A DNA stretch of 64,000 bases from Phenylobacterium sp. LH3H17 (GTDB lineage Bacteria; Pseudomonadota; Alphaproteobacteria; Caulobacterales; Caulobacteraceae). The stretch lies in NCBI RefSeq assembly GCF_024298925.1, contig NZ_CP101283.1, positions 3,973,001 to 4,037,000 on the forward strand. Reading direction: 5' to 3'. The translations under genes were made by a program, and so were the position numbers. Below, piece by piece: positions 18,075 through 26,694 of this stretch. Every line of letters starts with the position of its first letter. Position 1 is the first letter of the stretch. The notes beneath the pieces are model-generated. The model saw nothing but the letters and a program-made list of their open reading frames with translations. It had not been told where the DNA came from and searched no databases.

Positions 18075-18869
18075 GTGTCCACGCAAACCGCCCTCCTGAA
18101 GGTCATGACCGACGCCGCCCGCAAGGCCGCGCGGGGTCTCAATCGCGACTTCGGCGAGCTGTCCGAGCTTCAGGTGGCCAGGAAGGCGCCGGCCGACTTC
18201 GTCTCCGCCGCCGACCTGAAGGCCGAGCAGACCATCTTCGAGGTGCTGCAGCACGCCCGTCCCGGCTACGGCTTCCTGGGCGAGGAGCGGGGCCTGATCG
18301 AAGGGACCGACAAGACCCACACCTGGATCGTCGACCCCCTGGACGGCACCACCAACTTCCTGCACGCCATCCCGCACTTCGCCATCAACATCGCCCTGCA
18401 GCGCGACGGGGCGATCGTGGCGGCGGTGACCTACAACCCGGTGACCAACGAGCTGTTCTGGGCCGAGAAGGGCAAGGGCTGCTTCGTCAACGACAAGCGC
18501 CTGCGGGTGGCCCAGCGAACGCGCCTGGACGAGAGCGTGCTGGGCTGCGGCATCCCGTTCCTCGGCCACGGCCAGCACGCCAAGTTCCTCAAGGAGCTGC
18601 ACCAGATGAGCCAGCGAGTGGCCGGTGTCCGCCGCTTCGGCGCCGCGGCGCTCGACCTGGCCTATGTGGCTGCCGGTCGGCTCGACGGATTCTGGGAGCG
18701 CGACCTGAAGCCCTGGGACATGGCCGCGGGCATGCTGCTGATCACCGAGGCCGGCGGCAAGGTCACCTCGGCCGACGGCGGCGACGACATCCTCGAGGCG
18801 GGCAGCATCTGCGGGGCCAATCTCGACCTCCAGCCCCTGATGGTCGAACGCCTGAAGGCCGCGGCCTAG
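18075..18869 (+). CDS. suhB: Inositol monophosphatase family protein (SuhB type)
   Basis: These are Mg2+-dependent phosphatases acting on inositol-1-phosphate or related sugar phosphates; SuhB also acts in ribosome biogenesis in E. coli. The 264-residue product has the metal-binding motifs GEE (near residue 75), DPLDGTTNFLHAIPHFAINI (about residues 90-109) and KPWDMAAGMLLITEAGG. It uses a GTG start at 18075 just after efp (14 bp), suggesting co-transcription; this efp-suhB adjacency is common in Caulobacteraceae by recollection. The end overlaps the convergent TPR gene by 4 bp. Confidence 0.92.
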   Translation: MSTQTALLKVMTDAARKAARGLNRDFGELSELQVARKAPADFVSAADLKAEQTIFEVLQHARPGYGFLGEERGLIEGTDKTHTWIVDPLDGTTNFLHAIPHFAINIALQRDGAIVAAVTYNPVTNELFWAEKGKGCFVNDKRLRVAQRTRLDESVLGCGIPFLGHGQHAKFLKELHQMSQRVAGVRRFGAAALDLAYVAAGRLDGFWERDLKPWDMAAGMLLITEAGGKVTSADGGDDILEAGSICGANLDLQPLMVERLKAAA

Positions 18870-20494
18870 ACCCAGTCCCTGAGCGCCGCCGCGATCTCGG
18901 CCATGGCCACGGGCCACTGGTCGAGCTGAGGGGGACTGAACACGCGGGCCTGGGGATACCAGGGATAGGCGTCGGTCCCCAGCTGGGTCCAGGCGCCGCG
19001 CGGGGTGATCAGCCACAGCGCAGCCCCCGTCGCCCCGGCCAGGTTGGTGGTGACGTTGGACGGCCCGATCACCAGGTCCAGCGCGCCGCAGAGGGCGGCG
19101 ACGTCGTCCAGGTCGTCCTTCAGGTCGATGCCCGGCGGCGTCCATAGCCCCGGGATCGGGCCCACGCCGTATTGCAGGTTCACGAAGCTGACGGCGGGCG
19201 TGGCCAGGACGGGCGCCCAGGTCTCGAAGGGCGCGAAATGGCGCACCCGTTCGGCGTCCATCACCAGGCTCCGCCAGAGCACCCCGACCTTGCGGCCGGG
19301 CCCGGCCTGGGCCAGCACGGCCCGCCAGTGCGCAACCCGCGCCGGATCGGCCTTCAGATACCCGCCGACGCCGAAGGTCTCGGGCGTCCGACGCAGCCGC
19401 GCCAGGGGTTGGCCCATGGTCGCCCAAACATCGATCTCGCCCAGGCGATCCTTGAGGAAAGGGACGGTGCGGGCGCTGTGATGGTCTACCTTGAAGCTGG
19501 CGTGGGCGCCGACCTCGGCCTTCGGAAACGAGCGGGCGAAGAGCGGGACCAGGCGCGGCTCGACGGCCAGGATCAACCGCCCGTCGGGACCGAGTTCTCC
19601 GGCGAGGTCGGGCAGGATCTGGGCGAACAGGACCTCGTCACCGACCCCCTGCTCGCCGACCATCAGCAGGGTCTTGCCCTCCAGGTCGGGAGCGTCGCGC
19701 CAGGCCGGCGCGTCGATGGTGAAGTGGACGGCGTCCTCATAGGCGGGATCGTGGCGCGCGGCATAGGCGGCCCAGCCCTCGGCGAGATCGCCCCGCGCCA
19801 GCAGGGCCCAGGCGCGGGCCACGCGCATGGCGCCCGCCTCGTCCGGCGGCACGGCCGCGATGGCGGCGTCGAAGTCGGCGATGACCCCGTCGGTCACCCC
19901 CGCCGCCAGCCTGGCCATGGCGCGGTTGTAGAGCGCGCCTGCGAAGCTCGGCTCCAGCCGCAGGGCCTCGTCGTAGAAGACCAGGGCCTGCTCGGTCTGG
20001 CCCTGCAGGGTGAGCACCGAGGCCAGGGTGTTCCACAGCATGGCGCTGCCCGGATTGGCCTGGATCGCGCCGCGCAGGGTCTCGATGGCGGCCGCGAACT
20101 TCATCTGGTCACGCTGGGCGAGGCCCAGATTGTTGAGCGCATCGACCGAGCCGGGCCGGCGGGACAGGTAGCTGCGCAGCAGGCCTTCGGCCACGGGGGC
20201 CATGCCCATCTTCAGGGCCAGCCGGGCCAGATCGCTCGCAAGCTCCGGCTCGTCGGGCGAGAAGCCGAGCGCCGCCTCATAGGCCTGCAGGGCGCCGGTG
20301 AAGTCGCCGGACTTCTCGCGGCAGACGCCCAGGATGTGCCAGGCGGGGGCGCTGGTCTCGTCGACGTCCAGGGCCGCCAGCGCCGCCTTGGCCGCCTCGT
20401 CGCGGCGCCCGGCGCGGACGGCGTCGAGCGCCTTGCGCAGCAAGGGCTGGAGCGCAGGCGCCACAGGCTTGGGGTGACTGGTGATGGCGGCCAT
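18866..20494 (-). CDS. TPR-domain protein with a GT-B glycosyltransferase-like C-terminal half
   Basis: The N-terminal 230 residues contain tandem TPR helices (for example AWHILGVCREKSGDFTGALQ and ALNNLGLAQRDQMKFAAAIE). Residues of about 265-540 resemble the GT-9/GT-41-like fold seen in TPR-linked glycosyltransferases: LLMVGEQGVGDEVLFAQILP, then GRKVGVLWRS and the nucleotide-sugar site region DLVIGPSNVTTNLAGATGAA. Caulobacter FlmG, a flagellin glycosyltransferase, has this TPR plus GT-B layout, but no flagellin or sialic-acid-type genes lie nearby, so the substrate is unknown. At 542 residues it looks complete. It is divergent from the glycerophosphodiesterase gene. Confidence 0.7.
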   Translation of the reverse strand: MAAITSHPKPVAPALQPLLRKALDAVRAGRRDEAAKAALAALDVDETSAPAWHILGVCREKSGDFTGALQAYEAALGFSPDEPELASDLARLALKMGMAPVAEGLLRSYLSRRPGSVDALNNLGLAQRDQMKFAAAIETLRGAIQANPGSAMLWNTLASVLTLQGQTEQALVFYDEALRLEPSFAGALYNRAMARLAAGVTDGVIADFDAAIAAVPPDEAGAMRVARAWALLARGDLAEGWAAYAARHDPAYEDAVHFTIDAPAWRDAPDLEGKTLLMVGEQGVGDEVLFAQILPDLAGELGPDGRLILAVEPRLVPLFARSFPKAEVGAHASFKVDHHSARTVPFLKDRLGEIDVWATMGQPLARLRRTPETFGVGGYLKADPARVAHWRAVLAQAGPGRKVGVLWRSLVMDAERVRHFAPFETWAPVLATPAVSFVNLQYGVGPIPGLWTPPGIDLKDDLDDVAALCGALDLVIGPSNVTTNLAGATGAALWLITPRGAWTQLGTDAYPWYPQARVFSPPQLDQWPVAMAEIAAALRDWV

Positions 20495-20596
20495 CCGGAA
20501 GCGGCGAGACGGAGCGAAGGTAGCGCATGATCGCAGTTACCGCGCCGCTAACGGGAAGCTTGACGAAAGCGTCGCGGGACGAGGCTAGATGGAGGC

Positions 20597-21607
20597 ATGC
20601 CGCAAACCATGACCCGACGCGCCCTCGCCGCCGCCGCTCTCGCCGCCGCCACCCCGGCGCTCGCCAAGCCGCGCCCCATCGTCATCGCCCACCGCGGGGC
20701 CAGCGGCGAGCGCCCCGAGCACACGCCCATGGCCTACCGCCTGGCCATCGAGCAGGGCTGCGACTTCATCGAGCCCGACCTGGTGCTGACCAGAGACGGC
20801 GTGCTGGTGGTGCGCCACGAGAACGAGATCGGGGGAACCACCGACGTCGCCGCCCGCCCGGAATTCGCGGCGCGCAGGACCGCCAAGGTCATCGACGGCG
20901 AACGCCTGGAGGGCTGGTTCGCCGAGGACTTCACGCTCTCCGAACTGAAGACCCTGCGAACCCGGGAACGCCTCCCCGAGCTGCGGGGGACCAGCTATGA
21001 CGGCCGCGAGGCGATCCCGACCTTCCAGGAGGTGATCGACCTGGCCAAGGCCGAGAGCCGTCGGGTGAAGCGCACTATCGGCCTTTATCCGGAAATGAAG
21101 CATCCGGCCTTCCTGGCCAGCCAGGGCCTGCCGATCGAGGCGCGGCTGGCCGACGCGCTGAAAACCAACGGCCTGGACAGCCGCACCGCGCCGGTCTTCG
21201 TGCAGTGCTTCGAGCCTGAACCGTTGAAGACCTTTGCCAAGCTGTCCAGGGCCCGCCGCGTGCAGCTGGTCGGCGGCGAAAATCCCGCCATGGTCTCGGC
21301 CGAGGGTCTGAAGACGATCGCGGCCTATGCCGACGGGATCGGGCCTGACTGGTCGCTGGTCCTGCCGACCGTGGACGGCGCGCTCGCCCCGCCGACGCCG
21401 CTCGTGGAGCGGGCCCACGCGCTCGGCCTGGCGGTCCATCCCTGGACCGTGCGCGCGGAGAACCGCTATCTGCCGGCCAGGCTGCGGCGGGGGAACTCGC
21501 TGGCCGGGCATGGCGACGCCGAGGCGCTCTGTCGAGCGCTTTACGCGGCCGGGGTCGATGGGCTGTTCAGCGACTTCCCCGCCATCGCGGTCGCCGCGCG
21601 GAGCTAG
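20597..21607 (+). CDS. glpQ: Glycerophosphodiester phosphodiesterase
   Basis: This enzyme hydrolyses glycerophosphodiesters to glycerol-3-phosphate and an alcohol. The 336-residue protein has a likely signal peptide with a twin-arginine-like TRRALAAAALAAATPALA, then HRGASGERPEHT (catalytic His and Glu region), FIEPDLVLTRDGVLVVRHEN and the C-terminal GVDGLFSDFPAI. That is the complete GDPD order, with the insert typical of the secreted GlpQ form. The start at 20597 has GGAGG immediately adjacent; ATG 20609 (spacing 13) is the alternative. It is convergent with the ABC exporter, overlapping by 4 bp. Confidence 0.88.
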   Translation: MPQTMTRRALAAAALAAATPALAKPRPIVIAHRGASGERPEHTPMAYRLAIEQGCDFIEPDLVLTRDGVLVVRHENEIGGTTDVAARPEFAARRTAKVIDGERLEGWFAEDFTLSELKTLRTRERLPELRGTSYDGREAIPTFQEVIDLAKAESRRVKRTIGLYPEMKHPAFLASQGLPIEARLADALKTNGLDSRTAPVFVQCFEPEPLKTFAKLSRARRVQLVGGENPAMVSAEGLKTIAAYADGIGPDWSLVLPTVDGALAPPTPLVERAHALGLAVHPWTVRAENRYLPARLRRGNSLAGHGDAEALCRALYAAGVDGLFSDFPAIAVAARS

Positions 21608-23451
21608 GCCGCCGCGTCGCCGAACTGCAGGGCCGCCAGCCGCGCATAGAGCCCGCCGCGCGCCGAGAGTTCGGCGTGGGTGCCTTGATCCACCACCCGG
21701 CCGGCCTCCATCACCACGATCCTGTCGGCCTTGAGCACGGTGGCCAGGCGGTGGGCGATGACCAGGGTGGTATGGCCGACCATGGCCTCCTCCAGCGCCT
21801 TCTGCACCAGGCGCTCGTTCTCGGCGTCCAGCGCGCTGGTGGCCTCGTCGAGCAGCAGGATCGGGGTTTCGCGGATCAGGGCGCGGGCGATGGCCAGACG
21901 CTGCTTTTGTCCGCCGGACAGGCTCTTGGCCCGGTCGCCCAGCGGGGTGTCGAAGCCTTGCGGCAGGGCGTCCAGGAAGGTCTCGGCCTGGGCCGCCCGT
22001 GCGGCCTGGCGGATCTCGCCCTCGGCGGCGGCCTCGCGGCCGAAACGGATGTTCTCGATCGCCGAGCCGGAGAACATCGGCGAGTCCTGGGCCACCAGCG
22101 CCATGCGGGCGCGAACCTCGGACGGGTCGGCGTCGCGGATATCCACCCCGTCCAAGCGGATCGTCCCGGACTGAGGATCGTAGAACCGCAGCAGCAGGCG
22201 GAAGACCGTGCTCTTGCCCGCCCCGGAGGGCCCCACCAGGGCCACGCGCTCGCCGGGGGCGACCTTGAGGTCGAAACCAACGAGGGCCGGCAGGTCGGGA
22301 CGCGCGGGATAGGCGAAGTCGACGTTCTCGAAAACGATCTCGCCGCGCGCCGGCGACGGCAGCGGACGGGGATTGGCCGGCGCGGCGATGCTGGGCCGGG
22401 CGGCCAGAAGCTCGGAGACCCGCTCCATGGCGCCGGCGGCCTTCTGCACGTCGCCCCAGGTCTCGCCGAGCGCCCCCACCGCTCCAGCCGCCAGCACCGA
22501 CAGGAAGGCGAACTGGAACAGGGTTCCCCAGCTCATGTCGCCGCGCAGGCCGGCATGGACCCCCAGCCAGAAGATGCAGACCACGCCGCCGAACACCGTG
22601 GCGATGACCAGGGCCGTCATCACCGCCCGCGCCGTCATCCGCCGCAGGGAGGTGCGGAACGAGGCCTCCACGGCCTCGCCGAACCGCTGCGCCCCGGCCG
22701 CCTCGCGTCCGAAGGCCTGGACGGTCTCCAGGGCGTCGAGGGTCTCGCCCGCATGGCCCACGGCGGCGGCGAACTTGTCCTGGGTCGAGGTGGTGAGCTT
22801 GCGCACACGGCGGCCGAACAGGAACAGCGGCAGGATCACCACAGGAAAGGTCAGCACCACCAGCCCCGTCAGGCCTGGGCTCACCACGATGAGCAGGATC
22901 AGGGCCCCGATCAGGGTCAGCAGGTTGCGCAGGGCCACCGAGATGGAGGTGGAGAGCAGGCTCTCGACGATCTGGATGTCGGTGGTCAGCCGCGACAGCA
23001 CCTCCCCTGTCCGGGTGGTCAGGAAGAAGGTGGGGTCGAGGGTCAGGATGTGGGCGTAGGCGGCCTTGCGCAGGTCCGCCGTGATCCGCTCGCCCAGCTT
23101 GGTGACGAAGAAATAGCGCAGGGCCGAGGACAGGGCCAAGGCGACGGCGACGGCGCCCAGCAGCCAGAACCAGGGGTCCACCGCCTCGGCGCTGAGGTTG
23201 GGAGCGGTGAGTTGGTCCACCAGCAGGCGCACGGCGCCGGAGAGGCCCAGGGTCGCGGCCGTGGCGGTCAGCAGGAAGACCCCGGCCATGGCGGCGTCGA
23301 GCTTGTGCGTCGCGAGGAAGGGCAGCAGATGGCCCAGGACCTTGACGTTGCGGCTGCGGGCGCGGCGCTCGGCGGCCTCGCTCAGGTCCTGCGCCAGGGC
23401 GGCGCCGGCGCTGGGCCGTCCTTCGACGGCCTCGGCGGCCAAATCACTCAT
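21604..23451 (-). CDS. ABC transporter, fused permease and ATPase (MsbA/LmrA-type exporter)
   Basis: This is a homodimeric exporter of the inner membrane. The 615-residue half-transporter has six membrane spans (about residues 45-330), then an ATPase domain with Walker A GPSGAGKST, the Q-loop VAQDSPMFSG, signature LSGGQKQRLAIARALI, Walker B ILLLDEATSALDAEN and the switch His in LVIAHRLATV. The substrate (lipid, lipopolysaccharide core or drug) cannot be told from the sequence. The N-terminal 40 residues are polar and low-complexity. It is divergent from rpmE, with a 119-bp shared upstream region. Confidence 0.9.
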   Translation of the reverse strand: MSDLAAEAVEGRPSAGAALAQDLSEAAERRARSRNVKVLGHLLPFLATHKLDAAMAGVFLLTATAATLGLSGAVRLLVDQLTAPNLSAEAVDPWFWLLGAVAVALALSSALRYFFVTKLGERITADLRKAAYAHILTLDPTFFLTTRTGEVLSRLTTDIQIVESLLSTSISVALRNLLTLIGALILLIVVSPGLTGLVVLTFPVVILPLFLFGRRVRKLTTSTQDKFAAAVGHAGETLDALETVQAFGREAAGAQRFGEAVEASFRTSLRRMTARAVMTALVIATVFGGVVCIFWLGVHAGLRGDMSWGTLFQFAFLSVLAAGAVGALGETWGDVQKAAGAMERVSELLAARPSIAAPANPRPLPSPARGEIVFENVDFAYPARPDLPALVGFDLKVAPGERVALVGPSGAGKSTVFRLLLRFYDPQSGTIRLDGVDIRDADPSEVRARMALVAQDSPMFSGSAIENIRFGREAAAEGEIRQAARAAQAETFLDALPQGFDTPLGDRAKSLSGGQKQRLAIARALIRETPILLLDEATSALDAENERLVQKALEEAMVGHTTLVIAHRLATVLKADRIVVMEAGRVVDQGTHAELSARGGLYARLAALQFGDAAA

Positions 23452-23465
23452 GAAAACCAGCGCCC

Positions 23466-23495
23466 TTGCTCTTGCCCCGCCTTTTCCTGTATAGG
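23466..23495 (+). promoter_or_regulatory. Candidate sigma-70-type promoter for rpmE
   Basis: TTGCTC (-35, 23466-23471) and TATAGG (-10, 23490-23495) are 18 nt apart, about 75 bp before the rpmE start and just beyond the ABC exporter start on the other strand. The match is fair rather than strong. Confidence 0.4.
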
Positions 23496-23570
23496 CGCGG
23501 CTTCCTCGCGCCCGGCCTCGTGGCCAGGCGTGTATATTTCTGCCGCTCCTTTACGTCGGTTGACCTCGCG

Positions 23571-23795
23571 ATGAAACAAGACACCCACCCCGACTACCAC
23601 TTCATCACCGTGGTGATGACGGACGGCACCAGCTATCAGACCCGTTCGACGTACCAGAAAGCGGGCGCGACCCTGAACCTGGACATCGATCCGAAGACGC
23701 ACCCGGCCTGGACCGGCGGCAACCAGACCCTCCTGGACCGCGGCGGCCGCGTCTCGCGCTTCAACGCCAAGTTCGCCGGCTTCACCCGCAAGTAG
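23571..23795 (+). CDS. rpmE: 50S ribosomal protein bL31 (zinc-independent form)
   Basis: bL31 is a large-subunit protein that bridges to the small subunit. The 74-residue product ([20 protein letters not shown], then SYQTRS) contains no cysteine, so it is the C-minus form that does not bind zinc, as is usual in alphaproteobacteria. The C-terminal [14 protein letters not shown] fits bL31. I placed the start at ATG 23571 because upstream in-frame codons overlap the promoter. An intrinsic terminator follows 45 bp downstream. Confidence 0.95.
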   Translation: MKQDTHPDYHFITVVMTDGTSYQTRSTYQKAGATLNLDIDPKTHPAWTGGNQTLLDRGGRVSRFNAKFAGFTRK

Positions 23796-23837
23796 GCGCC
23801 TGGCGCTCGAACGAGCGCCGCGTCCACGGCAGATACG

Positions 23838-23869
23838 AAAAACGCCGCGCTCATCGCGCGGCGTTTTTT
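23838..23869 (+). terminator. Intrinsic terminator after rpmE
   Basis: A perfect 10-bp stem AACGCCGCGC (23841-23850) / GCGCGGCGTT (23856-23865) with a TCATC loop is followed by a run of six T. It also has an A-run upstream, so it could work in both directions for rpmE and the convergent rcdA gene. Confidence 0.85.
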
Positions 23870-23893
23870 GCTGTGCATCCTTGTGGAGCGGGC

Positions 23894-24400
23894 CTAGCCC
23901 CCGAACGCCGCCTGCAGGCGGTCGAACTGGTTCTGGACCGGATTAGGGGTCTCGCCCTCGGCCTCTTCAACGTACATGCGGCGGTCGAGGTGGCGGACGC
24001 GCTCATAGAGGCGTTCCGAACGGTCGAGCAGGATCAGCAGGCCGGACGGCAGGTCTTCCTCGGTGGCCCCGCGGCAGACATCCTCGGCGCCCAGGCGATA
24101 GCGGTCCTCGCGGGCGTTCTCGGCCGGCATGTCCCCCTCGCGCACCGCGCGCTGGACCAGCAGCCAGGAGGCCACCTGCATCAGCCGCGTGGTGAGGCGC
24201 ATGCTCTCGCCGGCATAGGCGAGCGCGGCGTTACGCGACAGGAGCTTGGATTCCTGGCGGCCCGAACCGTCCAGATAGGTGGCGGTCTCCTCGACCAGAT
24301 CCATGCCTTCCTGGAAGGTGCGGTCGAAGAGCTCCGAGCGGGCGAAGTCCTGGATGACATCCGTCCGCCAGGCTCCGGCCTGGACAATTCCTTCGTTCAT
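23894..24400 (-). CDS. rcdA: DUF1465 family protein, regulator of CtrA degradation (RcdA)
   Basis: In Caulobacter, RcdA is a helical-bundle adaptor that helps deliver CtrA and other cell-cycle substrates to ClpXP at the stalked pole, with CpdR and PopA. This 168-residue protein has the DUF1465 layout: an N-terminal helical region ELFDRTFQEGMDLVEETATY, the LLSRNAALAYAGESMRLTTR helix, RLMQVASWLLVQRAVREGDM, and a polar tail (after about residue 145) matching the disordered RcdA C-terminus. The next gene on this strand lies 131 bp upstream (DUF1192). I did not find a clear TTAA-N7-TTAA CtrA box in the upstream stretch. Identification is from family recall. Confidence 0.8.
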   Translation of the reverse strand: MNEGIVQAGAWRTDVIQDFARSELFDRTFQEGMDLVEETATYLDGSGRQESKLLSRNAALAYAGESMRLTTRLMQVASWLLVQRAVREGDMPAENAREDRYRLGAEDVCRGATEEDLPSGLLILLDRSERLYERVRHLDRRMYVEEAEGETPNPVQNQFDRLQAAFGG

Positions 24401-24531
24401 TTAAGCACTTCGCCTCTAAATCGTCGTCCACGGACGGACGGTGGTCTTGGGCTCGAGGACTGCAACCCCCGTGCCAAGGCCGGACGCCGAGTATCGACGA
24501 TCCCCCGTTTACGCATCGTTATCCCTGGTTT

Positions 24532-24735
24532 TCAGCCTGGGCGGGAAAACAGGGCGTCGGCCTGGGCGCGCACGGCGCCCTTCTTCTCGATCTGGGCGCG
24601 GCACCGGGCGATCTCGGCCTCAAGCGCCTCGATGCGCTCCTCCAATTCGCCCACGCCATAGAGTTCCAGGTCCTCGCGCATGGCCTCGGTGAGCCGCTGG
24701 CCGCGCGCGATACGGACTTCCGCCGGTTCTTCCAT
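24532..24735 (-). CDS. DUF1192 family small coiled-coil protein
   Basis: This 67-residue protein (MEEPAEVRIARGQRLTEAMR, then EDLELYGVGELEERI) has the L-x-x-Y-x-V-x-E-L-x-x-R-I pattern and a coiled-coil tail. It fits DUF1192, a small uncharacterised family of alphaproteobacteria. The start at 24735 has GGGGAGG 5-9 nt upstream; the frame is open further upstream but runs antisense over the divergent oxidoreductase gene. It is 131 bp upstream of rcdA on the same strand and 85 bp from the divergent quinone oxidoreductase, an arrangement I recall from relatives. Confidence 0.7.
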   Translation of the reverse strand: MEEPAEVRIARGQRLTEAMREDLELYGVGELEERIEALEAEIARCRAQIEKKGAVRAQADALFSRPG

Positions 24736-24820
24736 CAAAGGCCTCCCCTTTGCCGGGCGTCGTTGGACGTCTATCTGACTTGCCGAGCAAGTTAGCGGCA
24801 ATGAACCGGAGAGTCCCCCC

Positions 24821-25795
24821 ATGAGCGACACCATGACCGCCATCGCTGTGGAGGACGGCAAGGGACCCGCGCAAGCCCTGAAGCCGGTGACCCTCGACCG
24901 GCCGGTTCCGGGCCCGGGACAGATCCTGATCAAGGTGGCGGCCGCCGGCGTCAACCGGCCCGACATCGTTCAGCGCCTGGGCTTCTATCCGCCGCCGGCC
25001 GGCGCGCCCGCCACCCTGGGCCTGGAGGTCGCCGGCGTGGTCGAGGTCGGCGCCGGACGCTGGAAGGCCGGGGACAAGGTCTGCGCCCTGCTGGGCGGCG
25101 GCGGCTATGCGGAATACGCCGTCTGCGACGCCCGCCACGCCCTGCCGATCCCCGATGGCCTGGACTTCGTCGAGGCCGCCGCCCTGCCCGAGACCGTGTT
25201 CACCGTGTTCGCCAACGTGTTCGAGCACGGAAGCCTGAAGGCCGGCGAGACCCTGCTGGTGCACGGCGCCACCTCCGGGATCGGCACGACCGCGATCCAG
25301 ATGGGCAAGGCGGCCGGCGCCAAGGTGATCGCCACCGCCCGCGGTGCGGCCAAGGCGCGGGAGGCCAGGACGCTGGGCGCCGACGTGGCGATCGACGCCG
25401 GGGCGGAGGACTTCGCCGAGGTCGCCAAGATCCACGGCGGGGTGGACGTGGTGCTGGACATGGTCGGCGGCGACTATTTCGCCAAGGACCTGGACGCGCT
25501 CAAGACCGGTGGGCGGATCGTGTTCATCGCCGCCCAGGCCGGGGGCGAGGTCAATCTCAGCATCATGCGTCTGATGCAGAAGCGCGCCCTGGTCACCGGC
25601 TCGACCCTGCGGCCCCGCGACGCCGACGAGAAGGCCCGCCTGGCCGCCGAGATCGAGCGCGTGGTCTGGCCGTGGATCGCCGCGGGCAAGGTCAGGCCGC
25701 GGATCGACAAGACCTTCCCCTTGGCGCAGGCCGCCGCCGCTCACGCCCATCTCGAGAGCGGGAGCCACGTCGGCAAGGTGATGCTGATCGCCTAG
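24821..25795 (+). CDS. NAD(P)H quinone oxidoreductase, PIG3 / zinc-free MDR family
   Basis: This is a medium-chain reductase without the catalytic zinc, probably reducing quinones or enones with NADPH. The 324-residue protein shows AAAGVNRPDIVQRLGFYPPP (PIG3-type, GVNRPD replaces the zinc Cys), TLGLEVAGVV, the NADPH fold HGATSGIGTTAIQMGKAAGAKVIATA, and a C-terminal HAHLESGSHVGKVML. GGAGAG precedes the ATG. It stands alone between the divergent DUF1192 gene and the convergent NIPSNAP gene. Confidence 0.88.
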   Translation: MSDTMTAIAVEDGKGPAQALKPVTLDRPVPGPGQILIKVAAAGVNRPDIVQRLGFYPPPAGAPATLGLEVAGVVEVGAGRWKAGDKVCALLGGGGYAEYAVCDARHALPIPDGLDFVEAAALPETVFTVFANVFEHGSLKAGETLLVHGATSGIGTTAIQMGKAAGAKVIATARGAAKAREARTLGADVAIDAGAEDFAEVAKIHGGVDVVLDMVGGDYFAKDLDALKTGGRIVFIAAQAGGEVNLSIMRLMQKRALVTGSTLRPRDADEKARLAAEIERVVWPWIAAGKVRPRIDKTFPLAQAAAAHAHLESGSHVGKVMLIA

Positions 25796-25817
25796 GCTGG
25801 GCCCCGACGGCCAGAGA

Positions 25818-26603
25818 TCAGCGCAACAGCGAGCGCGGGGTCGGCGCCAGTCGCAGGACCTGGGCTCGCCGTTCCTGATAGCCGCGCAGCCTCTCGCCGG
25901 CCTTGAGCCTGGCCAGCGCCGCGTCATAGGCGGCCTGGTCGGGCGCCCGGGTGAACCAGACGAAGACCTTCTCGCCCTGGCGCACCGGCAGCCGCGGGAA
26001 GTTGTTCGGCGTGGCCTCGGGGACATAGGCCCCCAACACCGGCAAGCCCGCGGCCTCGAGCGCCGGGGCCACCTCACCCTGGAAGAAGGCGGCGAAGCCC
26101 TCATCCGGGTCCTTCCACAGATAGTAGATCGTCGCCACAACCACGCCGGCCGGCTGGGCAGCCGCGCCGGGCGCCGGGCGATCGCCCCCACCGACCGCGA
26201 ACCCCTGGCCGGGGCCGGCCGGGCGCAGCAGCAGCACGTTGTCATTGTCATCCAGCAGCGGATTGGCGGCATTGCGGTGGGCCTGCCAGACCGGGCCGAA
26301 ATAGAAGGCGGACAGGGCCGGCTCGCGGCGCGCCATGTCCGGGAACTCGCGAATCCAGGTGAACCGATCGGGGTCGTCCAGGTCGCGGAACTGGCCGACC
26401 AGCCGCATGCCCAAGGCCTCCTGGCTCTCGATGAACCTGGCCTCGAAGAGCTCGATCATCGTGTCCCGCTTGCCGGGAACGATCTTGTACTGGCGCAGCT
26501 CGATGACCGGACCCGCGGCCGGCGCGGCTCCAGTGGGTCCGGCCGCCATCGCCAGGCCGAGCGAGGCGGCGACCCCGGCGAGTTTCGCGATCCTGCACGT
26601 CAT
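25818..26603 (-). CDS. Secreted NIPSNAP-family protein
   Basis: NIPSNAP proteins are dimeric alpha-beta barrel proteins of largely unknown function. This 261-residue product has a signal peptide (MTCRIAKLAGVAASLGLAMA, then AGPTGAAPA). Two ferredoxin-like repeats follow: VIELRQYKIVPGKRDTMIEL with FEARFIESQEALGMRLVGQF, then a second copy around residues 150-245 (VVVATIYYLWKDPDEGFAAF). The gene is divergent from a TetR regulator across 91 bp that contain an inverted repeat, so it is probably the regulator's target. Confidence 0.78.
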   Translation of the reverse strand: MTCRIAKLAGVAASLGLAMAAGPTGAAPAAGPVIELRQYKIVPGKRDTMIELFEARFIESQEALGMRLVGQFRDLDDPDRFTWIREFPDMARREPALSAFYFGPVWQAHRNAANPLLDDNDNVLLLRPAGPGQGFAVGGGDRPAPGAAAQPAGVVVATIYYLWKDPDEGFAAFFQGEVAPALEAAGLPVLGAYVPEATPNNFPRLPVRQGEKVFVWFTRAPDQAAYDAALARLKAGERLRGYQERRAQVLRLAPTPRSLLR

Positions 26604-26642
26604 TGGTTTTGCGCTCCATGAGGGAGTGATCTGGAAAAACAG

Positions 26643-26656
26643 ACCGGTTGTCCGGT
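26643..26656. promoter_or_regulatory. Candidate TetR operator between the NIPSNAP and TetR genes
   Basis: ACCGG-TTGT-CCGGT is a perfect inverted repeat with a 4-nt spacer, set inside a looser A/T-flanked dyad (AAAACAG before, TTTTGT after). It lies 40 bp upstream of the NIPSNAP start and 39 bp upstream of the tetR start, the usual place for a shared TetR operator. Confidence 0.55.
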
Positions 26657-26694
26657 TTTGTCAACTATGCTACGAAAGCCGGGGAGCCGATGAG

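Noticed and set aside
24401..24531. CtrA box (TTAA-N7-TTAA) upstream of rcdA
   Set aside because: A TTAA is present close to the start but no second half-site at the right distance.
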